Source: Heyndrickxia acidiproducens DSM 23148 (GTDB taxonomy: Bacteria; Bacillota; Bacilli; Bacillales; Bacillaceae_C). Taken from it: 64,000 nt of DNA. The stretch lies in assembly GCF_000374345.1 (NCBI RefSeq), contig NZ_KB893976.1, forward strand, positions 62,001-126,000, in the 5' to 3' direction. Below the pieces are notes generated by a model. It searched no databases. It was not told the origin of the DNA and worked only from the letters and a program-made list of their open reading frames with translations. Positions 26,960 to 35,953 of the stretch are shown here, in pieces (the stretch's first letter is position 1; every line of letters begins with the position of its first letter). Made by a program: the position numbers and the translations under genes.

Positions 26960-27598
26960 ATGGATATTAAAAATAAAATTACGCCACTTCATTTGGATGT
27001 TTTAAAAGAGATCGGAAATATCGGGGCCGGCCATGCGGCGACCGCGCTTTCCAAGTTGCTGCATAAAAAAATTGATATGAAAGTGCCCAGGGTTCATATT
27101 GCCTCATTTAAAGAAATTATGGAGTTGATCGGCGGGGCCGAAATCGTTGTTGTCAGTGTCTTTTTAAGGATCGAAGGCGATGTGCCGGGAAATATCTTTT
27201 TCATTGTACCGGTTTCGCAAGGCGAACGGTTTATTAAAGAAATGATTGATGATCCGGACTTTTCTTTGCAACAACCGCCCTATTCCGAATTGGGGCTGTC
27301 TGCGATGCTGGAATTAGGAAATATTTTATCCGGGTCCTATTTAACCGCACTCTCCGATTTTACACAGTTGGATATGCTGCCTTCCGTCCCGGCGCTCAGC
27401 ATTGATATGTTCGGCTCAATCATCAGCTACGGTTTGATTGAACTTTCGCAAGTCAGTGATTACGCCATAGTAATTGATACAATTTTAAATGATGATCAGC
27501 CACTCAATACAGATGTAAAGGGGCATTTCTTCCTTTTTCCCGATCCTGCTGCATATGAAATCCTGTTCCGTTCGTTAAGGATTGAACTCGATGGATAG
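26960..27598 (+). CDS. cheC: CheY-P phosphatase CheC
   Basis: CheC hydrolyses CheY-P and is stimulated by CheD in the Bacillus adaptation system. The 212-residue product has two active-site motifs of the form E-x-x-N: KEIGNIGAGHAATAL (E17, N20) and LELGNILSGSYLTAL (near 118). Both are intact. The start is ATG 26960 with AGAGG upstream. Its stop overlaps the cheD start by 8 bases. Confidence 0.96.
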   Translation: MDIKNKITPLHLDVLKEIGNIGAGHAATALSKLLHKKIDMKVPRVHIASFKEIMELIGGAEIVVVSVFLRIEGDVPGNIFFIVPVSQGERFIKEMIDDPDFSLQQPPYSELGLSAMLELGNILSGSYLTALSDFTQLDMLPSVPALSIDMFGSIISYGLIELSQVSDYAIVIDTILNDDQPLNTDVKGHFFLFPDPAAYEILFRSLRIELDG

Positions 27599-28091
27599 CG
27601 AACTGAATATTGTCAAGGTAGGGATAGCGGAAATGAAAATCGTTTCCCCGCCGCGCATCATCAGGACAACCGGGCTGGGATCATGTGTTGGCGTGATCCT
27701 CTATGATTCGATGGCCAAGATAGCCGGCCTCGCCCACATCATGCTGCCCTCGTCACACATAGCCCGGGATCCTGAGCAGATGAATAAAGCAAAATTTGCA
27801 AATACTGCAATCAAAGAGTTGATAGCACAATTGTGCCTTGCCGGGTGTCATCCGGGACGTCTGAAGGCAAAAATGGCGGGCGGTGCCGAAATGTTTTCGT
27901 TTTCTTCCATGAATGATGCGATGCGGATCGGGCCGCGTAATATTGATGCCGTCATCAAAGAATTAAAGGACAACAAAATTGAACTGGTGGCAAAAGATAC
28001 GGGTGGCAAAAGCGGACGCACCATTGAATTTAATCCGCTGACCGGCATACTCACTGTTAAAACGGTGAACCGGGGCTGTAAAGAGATATGA
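27591..28091 (+). CDS. cheD: chemoreceptor glutamine deamidase CheD
   Basis: CheD deamidates receptor glutamines and activates CheC. The 166-residue product equals B. subtilis CheD in length. The catalytic cysteine and histidine are present: GLGSCVGV with C32 and GLAHIMLP with H49. The ATG at 27591 lies inside the end of cheC, giving coupled translation; AAGG is about 10 bases upstream. CheC and CheD give the cell a methylation-independent adaptation route, which matters because CheB here lacks its receiver. Confidence 0.96.
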   Translation: MDSELNIVKVGIAEMKIVSPPRIIRTTGLGSCVGVILYDSMAKIAGLAHIMLPSSHIARDPEQMNKAKFANTAIKELIAQLCLAGCHPGRLKAKMAGGAEMFSFSSMNDAMRIGPRNIDAVIKELKDNKIELVAKDTGGKSGRTIEFNPLTGILTVKTVNRGCKEI

Positions 28092-28184
28092 AGCGGCAAG
28101 AAATACAACAGTGCCCATCGTCACGGCCCTGTTTAAAAACATTTCTATACTTGTGGAATACGGGCAATAAGGAGGGAAGGCTAA

Positions 28185-28958
28185 ATGGCAGAACCGGTAC
28201 AAGAGGAAGAGCAAAAATATTGGGATTTATGGGTGCGCTGCCGCGATCCTGAAGCAGGGGACATCCTGGTAAAAAAATATTTGCCGCTTGTTTCCTATCA
28301 TGTCCAGAGAATTGCTGTCGGGCTTCCCCGCAATGTCTCAAAAGATGATTTAGAAAGCCTGGGGATGTTCGGGCTTTTGGATTCATTAAACAAGTTCGAC
28401 CCCTCCCGTGAGCTGAAGTTTGACACATATGCTTCTTTCCGCATTCGCGGCGCGATCCTGGATGGCCTGAGAAAAGAGGACTGGTTATCAAGAGGGACGA
28501 GGGAAAAAGCCAAAAAAATTGAAAATACGATTGAAAGACTTGAACAGAAATTTTTGCGCCCCGTTCAGCCGAAGGAAGTGGCAGCCGAATTGGGAATCAA
28601 AGAAGAAGAAGTTTATACCACCATGAATGAACAGTTTTATGCGAACGTATTGTCCATAGAAGAATCCGGCACGGAACATGACGAAAGCGGGTCACCGTTC
28701 CCATACGGAATCAGGGAGCAAACAACGAAACAGCCGGAAGCGGAACTGATCAAAAAAGAATCAGTCCGGGAACTGGCCGAGGTGGTCGCCACCCTTAATG
28801 AAAAAGAACAGCTTGTCTTAAGCCTCTTTTATCATGAGGAATGTACGTTAACGGAGATCGGGGAGATTATGGGCCTGTCAACATCCCGCATTTCCCAAAT
28901 TCATACGAAAGCCCTGTATAAATTAAGGGGGATCTTAGAAAAGAAGATGTTTGCGTAA
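28185..28958 (+). CDS. sigD: RNA polymerase sigma-D factor for motility genes
   Basis: SigD directs transcription of flagellin, motor and autolysin genes. The 257-residue FliA-type factor has region 2 (about 25-95, DDLESLGMFGLLDSLNKFD), a short region 3 and region 4 with a helix-turn-helix near the C-terminus (LTEIGEIMGLSTSRISQIHTKAL). AAGGAGGG stands before ATG 28185. The distance to cheD is 93 bases, with no clear promoter. As the second-last gene of a 28-kb operon, its level is expected to depend on read-through. Confidence 0.97.
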   Translation: MAEPVQEEEQKYWDLWVRCRDPEAGDILVKKYLPLVSYHVQRIAVGLPRNVSKDDLESLGMFGLLDSLNKFDPSRELKFDTYASFRIRGAILDGLRKEDWLSRGTREKAKKIENTIERLEQKFLRPVQPKEVAAELGIKEEEVYTTMNEQFYANVLSIEESGTEHDESGSPFPYGIREQTTKQPEAELIKKESVRELAEVVATLNEKEQLVLSLFYHEECTLTEIGEIMGLSTSRISQIHTKALYKLRGILEKKMFA

Positions 28959-29008
28959 TCCAGCCTTCTGCGGCATCACCATGATCCCAATGATAAGGAT
29001 TGATCAAA

Positions 29009-29566
29009 GTGACCTTTTTTTTAATCGTTCTGTCCTTTCTTTTAAATGCCATCACGATTTTTGCGGTCATTTTACTTTATTTAAGGCAGAACCGCACCGT
29101 ACAAGCAGAACAAAACTACGATAATATGGTGAAAGAAATCGAAAATATATTGGCCGGCTATCTAATTGAAATGAAAGAAGAAAATGAAACATTTATTAAA
29201 AAAATCCAATCCGCGCCGGTGCAGCCGCAAACAAACAGTGCCGCTTCCCATGAAGAAACTGCACAAAGCCCCGGGAATCCGGTTCCGGACGTGCCCGGGG
29301 CAAAATCGGCTGCCCTCTTGAAAATAAACGCGGCAGAAGCGTACCAAAGAGCACAGGCGTCCACGGAAAAAAATGACCCCAACACCGGCGTGGCGGCGGA
29401 TCCGGGGAAAATAGTTACAGATGCAACAAGGCCGAAACAAGAAAAAAGCCTTATCCAGCAGGTGAATGATTTGCAAAAAAGCGGGTATACTATAGAAGAA
29501 ATTGCCCAAAAATTGCACAGGGGCAAAACGGAAATGGAACTGTTGTTGAAATTTCACGCGCGCTAA
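29009..29566 (+). CDS. swrB: swarming motility protein SwrB
   Basis: SwrB promotes activation of the flagellar export apparatus in B. subtilis. The 185-residue product has an N-terminal membrane helix (about 2-24, TFFLIVLSFLLNAITIFAVILLYL), a variable Ala/Pro-rich middle and a conserved C-terminal helix (QVNDLQKSGYTIEEIAQKL near 150-168, with RGKTEMELLLKF). GTG 29009 is preferred since AAGGA lies 9 bases upstream; TTG 29000 is too close. It is the last gene of the operon. No terminator is seen before the rpsB promoter, so read-through is possible. Confidence 0.9.
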   Translation: MTFFLIVLSFLLNAITIFAVILLYLRQNRTVQAEQNYDNMVKEIENILAGYLIEMKEENETFIKKIQSAPVQPQTNSAASHEETAQSPGNPVPDVPGAKSAALLKINAAEAYQRAQASTEKNDPNTGVAADPGKIVTDATRPKQEKSLIQQVNDLQKSGYTIEEIAQKLHRGKTEMELLLKFHAR

Positions 29567-29574
29567 GATAATGC

Positions 29575-29603
29575 TTGATTGAAGCTTTTATTTGTGTTAT
29601 ATT
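29575..29603 (+). promoter_or_regulatory. sigma-A promoter of rpsB with extended -10
   Basis: TTGATT (29575-29580), a 17-base spacer, and TATATT (29598-29603) preceded by TGT, which gives an extended -10 element. It begins eight bases after the swrB stop and drives the rpsB-tsf region, leaving a leader of about 105 bases. Confidence 0.7.
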
Positions 29604-29634
29604 AGTTGCTGGTGTTATCACACACGCTTGATGA

Positions 29635-29675
29635 TTTAAATGGACGGTGCTGCCAGGCGGCAGTTTCCATTTAAA
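29635..29675 (+). promoter_or_regulatory. long hairpin in the rpsB leader
   Basis: A 10-bp stem TTTAAATGGA/TCCATTTAAA (29635-29644 with 29666-29675) encloses an inner 5-bp stem CTGCC/GGCAG (29650-29654 with 29659-29663) and a four-base loop. No T-tract follows, so it is not a terminator. It lies between the promoter and the ribosome binding site. Autogenous control by S2 is known for E. coli rpsB; whether this hairpin serves that purpose is inference. Confidence 0.5.
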
Positions 29676-29717
29676 GAGGATTGAAGCGGAGGAAAACAAA
29701 ACCAAGGAGGAAATAAA

Positions 29718-30461
29718 ATGTCAGTTATTTCAATGAAACAATTACTTGAAGCTGGTGTACACTTTGGACACCAAACACGCCGTTGGAACCCTAAGATGAA
29801 AAAATATATTTTCACAGAGCGTAACGGTATTTATATCATCGATCTTCAAAAAACGGTGAAAAAAGTAGAGGAAGCCTATAACTTCGTAAAAGATCTTGCT
29901 GCAAACGGCGGCAGTGTTCTTTTTGTTGGCACGAAAAAACAGGCGCAGGAATCTGTGAAAGTTGAAGCAGAACGTTCCGGCATGTACTATGTGAATCATC
30001 GCTGGCTGGGCGGTACATTAACAAACTTTGAAACCATCCAAAAACGGATTGACCGCTTAAAACAAATCGAAAAAATGGAAGAAGACGGCACATTCGAAGT
30101 TCTTCCTAAAAAAGAAGTTGTCCAGTTGAAAAAAGAACATGACCGTTTAGTGAAATTCCTGGGCGGGATTAAAGATATGAAGGGCCTTCCTGATGCATTG
30201 TTCATCATCGACCCGCGCAAAGAACGCATTGCGGTGGCAGAAGCAAGGAAATTGAACATTCCGATTATCGGTATTGTCGATACAAACTGTGACCCTGATG
30301 AAATTGACTATGTGATTCCGGCAAACGATGACGCAATCCGTGCGGTTAAACTTTTAACGGGCAAAATGGCTGATGCCATTATGGAAGCGCGCCAAGGTGA
30401 AGAAGAAGTTGTTACCGCTGATGAAACCACAACAGAAACAACAGAAACAGTTGAAGCTTAA
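29718..30461 (+). CDS. rpsB: 30S ribosomal protein S2
   Basis: S2 is an essential small-subunit protein that recruits S1-type factors. The 247-residue product starts [27 protein letters not shown], the family signature, and contains [22 protein letters not shown] and [24 protein letters not shown]. The C-terminus is an acidic Thr/Glu tail. AAGGAGG precedes the ATG by 9 bases. It is followed by a strong terminator and then tsf, the common rpsB-tsf pairing. Confidence 0.99.
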   Translation: MSVISMKQLLEAGVHFGHQTRRWNPKMKKYIFTERNGIYIIDLQKTVKKVEEAYNFVKDLAANGGSVLFVGTKKQAQESVKVEAERSGMYYVNHRWLGGTLTNFETIQKRIDRLKQIEKMEEDGTFEVLPKKEVVQLKKEHDRLVKFLGGIKDMKGLPDALFIIDPRKERIAVAEARKLNIPIIGIVDTNCDPDEIDYVIPANDDAIRAVKLLTGKMADAIMEARQGEEEVVTADETTTETTETVEA

Positions 30462-30518
30462 GTTGCGTTAAGACCTGCGCGCCCATAAAAGCCGCATCTT
30501 ATCTATACAACCAACATC

Positions 30519-30559
30519 AAAAGGTGATAAGAAGGTTTTTTTGCTTATCACCTTTTTTT
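30519..30559 (+). terminator. strong terminator between rpsB and tsf
   Basis: A 13-bp stem AAAAGGTGATAAG (30519-30531) pairs with CTTATCACCTTTT (30544-30556), loop of 12, followed by T residues to 30559. It probably tunes the ratio of S2 to EF-Ts by partial read-through, since no clear promoter stands between it and tsf. Confidence 0.85.
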
Positions 30560-30601
30560 AAAGTAATGAATTTACATAATACTGAAGGAGGAATTTCCCC
30601 A

Positions 30602-31486
30602 ATGGCAATTACTGCAAAAATGGTTAAAGAACTGCGTGAAAAAACAGGCGCCGGCATGATGGACTGCAAAAAAGCGCTGACAGAAACAAATGGCGATATG
30701 GAAAAAGCAGTCGACTTCCTTCGCGAAAAAGGAATTGCAAAGGCTGCAAAAAAAGCGGATCGCATTGCAGCGGAAGGAACCACATATGTACTAAGCAAAG
30801 GCAATACCGCGGTCATTTTGGAAGTGAATGCAGAAACAGACTTCGTTGCCAAAAACGAAAACTTCCAAAACCTTGTAAAAGAAATTGCAGAGCATTTGCT
30901 GGCCAGCAAACCGGCTGATTTGGATGCAGCGTTAAATTCAAAAATGGCAAACGGTTCAACTGTCAATGAATTGATTACGGAAGCCATTTCCAAAATTGGT
31001 GAAAAAATTACGCTTCGCCGCTTTGCGCTTAAAACAAAAACGGATAATGGCGTATTTGGCGAATATCTGCACATGGGCGGCCGCATTGGTGTACTGACTG
31101 TATTGGAAGGTACGACGGATGCATCGGTTGCTAAAGACGTTGCCCTTCATGTTGCCGCATTAAATCCAAAATACGTATCCCATGACCAAGTATCCCAGGA
31201 AGAAGTGGAACATGAGCGTGAAGTATTGAAACAGCAGGCTTTAAACGAAGGCAAACCGGAAAAAATCGTTGAAAAAATGGTGGAAGGCCGCCTGAAAAAG
31301 TACTTCGAAGAAATCTGCATTAGTGATCAAGCATTTGTGAAAAACCCGGATCAGACGGTCAGCCAATTTGTTGGATCCCACAATGCGAAAATCATTGATT
31401 TTGTCCGCTATGAAGTCGGCGAAGGCATTGAAAAACGCGAGGAAAACTTTGCGGAAGAAGTCATGAGCCAAATTAAGAAAAACTAA
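30602..31486 (+). CDS. tsf: translation elongation factor Ts
   Basis: EF-Ts recycles EF-Tu by exchanging GDP for GTP. The 294-residue product has the N-terminal UBA-like domain with the Tu-binding TDF region: [26 protein letters not shown], and later [15 protein letters not shown] (about 81-95). AAGGAGG stands before ATG 30602. Upstream in-frame starts lie inside the terminator and are rejected. Confidence 0.99.
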   Translation: MAITAKMVKELREKTGAGMMDCKKALTETNGDMEKAVDFLREKGIAKAAKKADRIAAEGTTYVLSKGNTAVILEVNAETDFVAKNENFQNLVKEIAEHLLASKPADLDAALNSKMANGSTVNELITEAISKIGEKITLRRFALKTKTDNGVFGEYLHMGGRIGVLTVLEGTTDASVAKDVALHVAALNPKYVSHDQVSQEEVEHEREVLKQQALNEGKPEKIVEKMVEGRLKKYFEEICISDQAFVKNPDQTVSQFVGSHNAKIIDFVRYEVGEGIEKREENFAEEVMSQIKKN

Positions 31487-31494
31487 TTTTTGAT

Positions 31495-31524
31495 AAAAGG
31501 GGGACACGCGGTGTTCCTCTTTTT
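31495..31524 (+). terminator. terminator between tsf and pyrH
   Basis: A 13-bp stem with two G-T pairs, AAAAGGGGGACAC (31495-31507) with GTGTTCCTCTTTT (31511-31523), a GCG loop and a T-tract continuing the stem. It separates tsf from pyrH by a second partial or full stop. Confidence 0.8.
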
Positions 31525-31568
31525 AGAAGACAAAAGCTTTATACATAATACACTATTGGAGGATTAAA

Positions 31569-32297
31569 ATGGCCACCCCTAAATATAAACGTGTTGTTCT
31601 TAAATTAAGTGGAGAAGCATTGGCAGGAGAGGAAGGCTTTGGCATCCATCCGACTGTGATCCAGTCTGTTGCCCAGCAGGTTAAAGAAATTGCGCAATTG
31701 GGCGTAGAGGTTGCGGTTGTTGTCGGCGGCGGCAATATTTGGCGCGGCAAAATCGGCAGTGAAATGGGCATGGACCGTGCAACAGCCGATTATATGGGCA
31801 TGCTGGCAACGGTCATGAACTCAATGGCGCTCCAGGACAGCCTTGAGCAAAGCGGCATTGAGACACGTGTACAGACTTCTATTGACATGCGGCAAATAGC
31901 TGAGCCATACATCAGGAGGCGTGCGATCCGCCATCTGGAAAAAGGGCGTGTCGTAATTTTTGCTGCCGGTACAGGCAACCCGTATTTTTCAACGGATACA
32001 ACGGCCGCATTGCGTGCAGCTGAAATTGAAGCCGATGTGATTTTAATGGCAAAAAATAATGTGGATGGTGTATATTCTGCGGATCCGAAACTGGATAAAG
32101 CAGCGGTCAAATTTGATGAATTGTCCTATCTTGACGTGATCAAAGACGGTCTGGCTGTGATGGATTCAACCGCATCCTCTTTATGTATGGACAATGACAT
32201 TCCGCTTATAGTATTCTCGATAATGGAAGAAGGAAATATAAAACGGGCCGTAATGGGTGAAACCATCGGGACAATCGTGAGGGGGGAAGCAAAATGA
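31569..32297 (+). CDS. pyrH: uridylate kinase
   Basis: PyrH phosphorylates UMP to UDP, the first committed step to UTP and CTP. The 242-residue amino-acid-kinase-fold product has the N-terminal [14 protein letters not shown] motif, the glycine-rich [11 protein letters not shown] (about 54-64) and the [21 protein letters not shown] helix, all typical of bacterial UMP kinase. TTGGAGG is the ribosome binding site. Its stop overlaps the frr start as ATGA. Confidence 0.99.
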   Translation: MATPKYKRVVLKLSGEALAGEEGFGIHPTVIQSVAQQVKEIAQLGVEVAVVVGGGNIWRGKIGSEMGMDRATADYMGMLATVMNSMALQDSLEQSGIETRVQTSIDMRQIAEPYIRRRAIRHLEKGRVVIFAAGTGNPYFSTDTTAALRAAEIEADVILMAKNNVDGVYSADPKLDKAAVKFDELSYLDVIKDGLAVMDSTASSLCMDNDIPLIVFSIMEEGNIKRAVMGETIGTIVRGEAK

Positions 32298-32851
32298 CAA
32301 AGCAAGTGATCGATACTGCCAATGATAAAATGTCAAAAGCCATTCACGCTTTTCAACGTGAACTTGGCTCCATTCGCGCAGGACGTGCGAACGCATCTTT
32401 GCTTGACAAAATTTCCATTAATTACTATGGTGCACCAACGCCTGTAAACCAACTGGCATCCGTTTCTGTTCCGGAAGCGCGCCTTTTAGTGATTCAGCCG
32501 TATGATAAAACGGCACTCGGTGAAATTGAAAAAGCAATTTTAAAATCGGATTTGGGCCTGACACCGAATAATGACGGCTCTATCATCCGCCTTGCCATTC
32601 CACCATTGACAGAGGAAAGAAGAAAAGAACTCGTAAAGCTTGTAAAAAAAGAAGCGGAAGAAGCGAAAGTTGCTGTCCGCAATATTCGCCGCGATGCCAA
32701 TGATGAGTTGAAAAAGCTTGAAAAAAATGGAGAAATTACGGAGGATGAGCACCGTAATTTTGCAGATGATGTCCAAAAAATTACCGATCAGCATATCCAA
32801 AAAATTGATAAAATCTCAAAAACAAAAGAACAGGAAATCTTAGAAGTCTAA
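32294..32851 (+). CDS. frr: ribosome recycling factor
   Basis: RRF splits post-termination ribosomes with EF-G. The 185-residue product has the canonical length and the conserved [21 protein letters not shown] stretch (about 26-46) and the closing helix KEQEILEV. The ATG overlaps the pyrH stop and GGGGGG precedes it. A strong terminator follows. Confidence 0.99.
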   Translation: MTKQVIDTANDKMSKAIHAFQRELGSIRAGRANASLLDKISINYYGAPTPVNQLASVSVPEARLLVIQPYDKTALGEIEKAILKSDLGLTPNNDGSIIRLAIPPLTEERRKELVKLVKKEAEEAKVAVRNIRRDANDELKKLEKNGEITEDEHRNFADDVQKITDQHIQKIDKISKTKEQEILEV

Positions 32852-32875
32852 TGGGACTTCCCAACCGTTAAAGCG

Positions 32876-32917
32876 AACCTTCCATCAGCACTGCAACAGG
32901 CTGGCGGAAGGTTTTTT
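32876..32917 (+). terminator. intrinsic terminator after frr
   Basis: Outer stem AACCTTCC (32876-32883) with GGAAGGTT (32906-32913), inner CAGC/GCTG pairing, followed by T residues to 32917. It closes the rpsB-frr region. Confidence 0.85.
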
Positions 32918-32940
32918 GCTTCTCTAAGGTGAATCACGGC

Positions 32941-32969
32941 TACACAAATACATATAATTTCTCTATAAT
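32941..32969 (+). promoter_or_regulatory. sigma-A promoter candidate for uppS
   Basis: TACACA (32941-32946), 17-base spacer, perfect TATAAT (32964-32969). It lies just after the frr terminator and about 120 bases before uppS. A second weaker candidate is the extended -10 TGGTATGAT ending at 33018, without a clear -35 element. Confidence 0.5.
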
Positions 32970-33088
32970 AGGGGATGGCAAACTTAACGTATGAATGCCA
33001 TGCTTTTTTTGGTATGATAGAATAGCATATACATAATGGCTTTTTGAGTCATTAAAACGCTTGACGGAATCCATTTGGAGGGCAGATA

Positions 33089-33892
33089 ATGCTTAAAAAC
33101 ATAAAAATATGGAAATCTTTCAATAAAGAAAGGTTAAACGAAATCAGCGGACCGGGGGGGAGCGCGGAAGAATTCGATGTGCCTGCCCACGTTGCAATTA
33201 TTATGGACGGCAACGGAAGATGGGCGAAAAAGAGAAACCTGCCCCGGATCGCCGGCCATCATGAAGGAATGAAAGTGGTCCGGAAAATTACCCGCCTGGC
33301 CAATCAGCTTGGTATCAAAGTATTAACATTGTATGCTTTTTCCACGGAAAACTGGAAGAGGCCGAAACCTGAAGTCGATTATTTAATGAAACTGCCGGAA
33401 AAATTTTTATCCACTTATCTCCCTGAATTAAAAGAAGAAAATGTAAAAGTCCAAATGATGGGGTACAAAGAGCAAATTCCCTCGCATACACAAAGGGCAA
33501 TCGACAAGGCGATAAAAGAAACGGAAGGCAACAACGGGCTTATTCTGAACTTTGCGCTGAATTACGGGAGCAGGGATGAAATCATGCAGGCCGTGAAAAG
33601 CATTTTAAGAGATGTAAAAAATGGTATAATGGACGAAAAAGAACTTACAGAAGAAGTATTTAACCGCTATTTGATGACAAACGAACTGCAGGATCCCGAC
33701 CTTTTGATCCGTACCAGCGGTGAAATCCGCCTCAGCAATTTTATGCTGTGGCAGCTGGCTTATACTGAATTTGTTTTTACAGATGTATTGTGGCCTGATT
33801 TCAACGAAGAACATTTTATGGACGCAATTGAGGAGTATCAAAAACGTTCGAGAAGATTTGGCGGTTTACAAAGTGAGGAGCAAAATCAATGA
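33089..33892 (+). CDS. uppS: undecaprenyl diphosphate synthase
   Basis: UppS adds eight isoprene units to farnesyl diphosphate, making the C55 lipid carrier for peptidoglycan and teichoic acid. The 267-residue product has the cis-prenyltransferase motif HVAIIMDGNGRWAKKR with the catalytic Asp near 39-40, followed by GHHEGMKVV, YAFSTENWKRP and LLIRTSGEIRLSNFMLWQ. An extra N-terminal stretch of about 30 residues precedes the core. TTGGAGG is the binding site. Its stop overlaps cdsA (ATGA). Confidence 0.98.
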   Translation: MLKNIKIWKSFNKERLNEISGPGGSAEEFDVPAHVAIIMDGNGRWAKKRNLPRIAGHHEGMKVVRKITRLANQLGIKVLTLYAFSTENWKRPKPEVDYLMKLPEKFLSTYLPELKEENVKVQMMGYKEQIPSHTQRAIDKAIKETEGNNGLILNFALNYGSRDEIMQAVKSILRDVKNGIMDEKELTEEVFNRYLMTNELQDPDLLIRTSGEIRLSNFMLWQLAYTEFVFTDVLWPDFNEEHFMDAIEEYQKRSRRFGGLQSEEQNQ

Positions 33893-34686
33893 AGCAGAGA
33901 ATTATAACTGCTGTCATCGCAGCAGCTCTTTTTATCCCATTTGTGATTTACGGGAATATGCCGTTTATCATATTGACATACACAATGGCAACCATTGCCC
34001 TGTTTGAACTGCTGAGAATGGGCAAACAGGCCTTTTTTTCATTTGAAGGAATACTTTCCGCATTATTATTGTGGGTGATTCTGATTCCATCCCAATACGG
34101 GCATGCCATTGAACATTTCGGCTTTTCGAAGCTTGAATATACGTACATGATCGTCCTGTTGCTTTTGGCTTATACGGTGCTGACAAAAAACCGGCTTACG
34201 TTTGAAAAAACAGGATTTTTAATCTTATCGGCTATTTATGTCGGCATCGGTTTTTATTATTTTATTGAAACAAGAAATACGGCAAACGCAGGCATCACCT
34301 ATATTCTTTATGCCCTGTGCCTGATCTGGGCGACTGATTCCGGGGCTTATTTTATCGGGCGTGCGTTAGGAAAACATAAGCTGTGGCCGGAAATCAGCCC
34401 GAACAAAACGGTGGAAGGGGCCCTGGGCGGGGTGCTGTGTGCGGTCATTGTCGCAGTGATCTTCGCTTTTTTTTCGGATATCAGCATCGGGGTCGTGCGG
34501 CTGACGATCTCCACAGTCATTTTGTCCGTTTCCGGCCAGATTGGCGATTTAGTTGAATCTGCATATAAGCGGCATTACGGGGTGAAGGATGCCGGGAATA
34601 TTCTGCCGGGCCACGGCGGGATATTGGACAGGTTTGACAGCTTGTTATTTGTACTTCCGCTCATCCATTTCTTAAAATTAATGTAG
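33889..34686 (+). CDS. cdsA: phosphatidate cytidylyltransferase
   Basis: CdsA makes CDP-diacylglycerol from phosphatidic acid and CTP. The 265-residue product has about seven to eight membrane helices and the C-terminal CDP-diglyceride synthase signature (VESAYKRHYGVKDAGNILPG, followed by HGGILDRFDS, near 223-252). The ATG overlaps the uppS stop. The pairing uppS-cdsA is conserved in Firmicutes and combines lipid-carrier and phospholipid synthesis. Confidence 0.98.
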   Translation: MKQRIITAVIAAALFIPFVIYGNMPFIILTYTMATIALFELLRMGKQAFFSFEGILSALLLWVILIPSQYGHAIEHFGFSKLEYTYMIVLLLLAYTVLTKNRLTFEKTGFLILSAIYVGIGFYYFIETRNTANAGITYILYALCLIWATDSGAYFIGRALGKHKLWPEISPNKTVEGALGGVLCAVIVAVIFAFFSDISIGVVRLTISTVILSVSGQIGDLVESAYKRHYGVKDAGNILPGHGGILDRFDSLLFVLPLIHFLKLM

Positions 34687-34713
34687 ATGGGTAAACAAAA
34701 GAGGTGTATATAA

Positions 34714-35865
34714 ATGAAATGGATCAGCTTATTAGGGGCAACCGGATCAATCGGCACCCAAACTTTGGATGTGATCAGAAACCACCCCGATGATTTTAAA
34801 CTGGCCGCTTTTTCGGCAGGGCGAAATATCGATGGTGCAAAGAAAATCATCCGTGAGTTTCAGCCGGAATTTGTATCGGTTGCCGAAAAAGCCGGCTGTG
34901 ACAGGCTGAGAACTGAATTTGGCAGTGCGGTAACTTTTGGGCACGGGGAGGAAGGCCTGGTTGAAGCGGCTGTATATCCAAAGGCGGACATGCTGGTGAA
35001 TGCCGTCCTTGGCAGTGTCGGACTTCTGCCTACGCTGCAGGCGATCGAAGCCGGGAAAACAATCGCAATTGCCAATAAAGAAACATTGGTGACAGCAGGG
35101 CATCTTGTCATGGAGGAGGCCCGGCGCCATCAAGTGGATATCCTGCCGATCGACAGCGAGCATGCCGCAATTTTTCAGTGTTTGCAAGGGGAAAACAAGG
35201 ATGAAGTCAAGCGCCTGATCATTACGGCATCCGGCGGCAGTTTCCGGGATCTATCAAGAGAAGAGCTGGCGCATGTCATGGTGAAAGATGCGCTAAACCA
35301 TCCGAATTGGTCGATGGGTGCAAAAATCACAATCGATTCGGCAACAATGATGAATAAAGGGCTCGAAGTCATTGAAGCACACTGGCTTTTTGATCTGCCT
35401 TTTGAACAGATTGATACGATCCTGCACCGTGAAAGCATTGTACATTCTTTGGTGGAATTCCGTGACAACAGCGTAAAAGCCCAGCTCGGGACGCCGGATA
35501 TGCGGATACCGATTCAATACGCCCTCTCTTATCCGAACAGAATGGCGCTGCCTGGTTCAAACCGCCTGGACCTGGCAGAAATCGGGCAGCTGCATTTTCA
35601 GAAAATGGACAAAGCACGTTTTTATTGTTTGAAACTCGCTTATGAGGCCGGAAAAATCGGCGGCTCGATGCCAACGGTTTTAAATGCGGCAAACGAAGCG
35701 GCAGTTACTGCTTTCCTGGAGGAAAAAATTCCGTTTTTGCGGATTGAACAGTTGATTGAAAAGGCACTGGCAAGGCATAATGGTATTAAACACCCCGATT
35801 TGGAAACCATCCAATCGATAGATGCCGAAACCCGTTCTTTTGTACGTTCGCTCATATCATTTTAG
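34714..35865 (+). CDS. dxr: 1-deoxy-D-xylulose 5-phosphate reductoisomerase
   Basis: Dxr makes 2-C-methylerythritol 4-phosphate, the second step of the MEP isoprenoid pathway, using NADPH. The 383-residue product has the N-terminal nucleotide-binding motif [16 protein letters not shown], the metal-binding [16 protein letters not shown] (about 147-162) and the substrate region ASGGSFRD. It lies between cdsA and rseP as in B. subtilis. AGAGGTG precedes the ATG. Confidence 0.98.
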   Translation: MKWISLLGATGSIGTQTLDVIRNHPDDFKLAAFSAGRNIDGAKKIIREFQPEFVSVAEKAGCDRLRTEFGSAVTFGHGEEGLVEAAVYPKADMLVNAVLGSVGLLPTLQAIEAGKTIAIANKETLVTAGHLVMEEARRHQVDILPIDSEHAAIFQCLQGENKDEVKRLIITASGGSFRDLSREELAHVMVKDALNHPNWSMGAKITIDSATMMNKGLEVIEAHWLFDLPFEQIDTILHRESIVHSLVEFRDNSVKAQLGTPDMRIPIQYALSYPNRMALPGSNRLDLAEIGQLHFQKMDKARFYCLKLAYEAGKIGGSMPTVLNAANEAAVTAFLEEKIPFLRIEQLIEKALARHNGIKHPDLETIQSIDAETRSFVRSLISF

Positions 35866-35953
35866 GAAAACAGGCCAAACCGGTTGCATGGAAAGTTAAA
35901 CACCGGCTAAATAGCAGGAAACTATTCTTAAAGTAAAAAAGGTGGTATTTCAT

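Noticed and set aside
30524-30601. N-terminal extension of tsf
   Set aside because: It would translate through the rpsB-tsf terminator; the AAGGAGG before ATG 30602 and the family start fix the shorter form.
33407-33415. DnaA-box-like TTATCCACT
   Set aside because: A single copy with one mismatch inside uppS coding sequence; no cluster of boxes or A/T-rich unwinding region.
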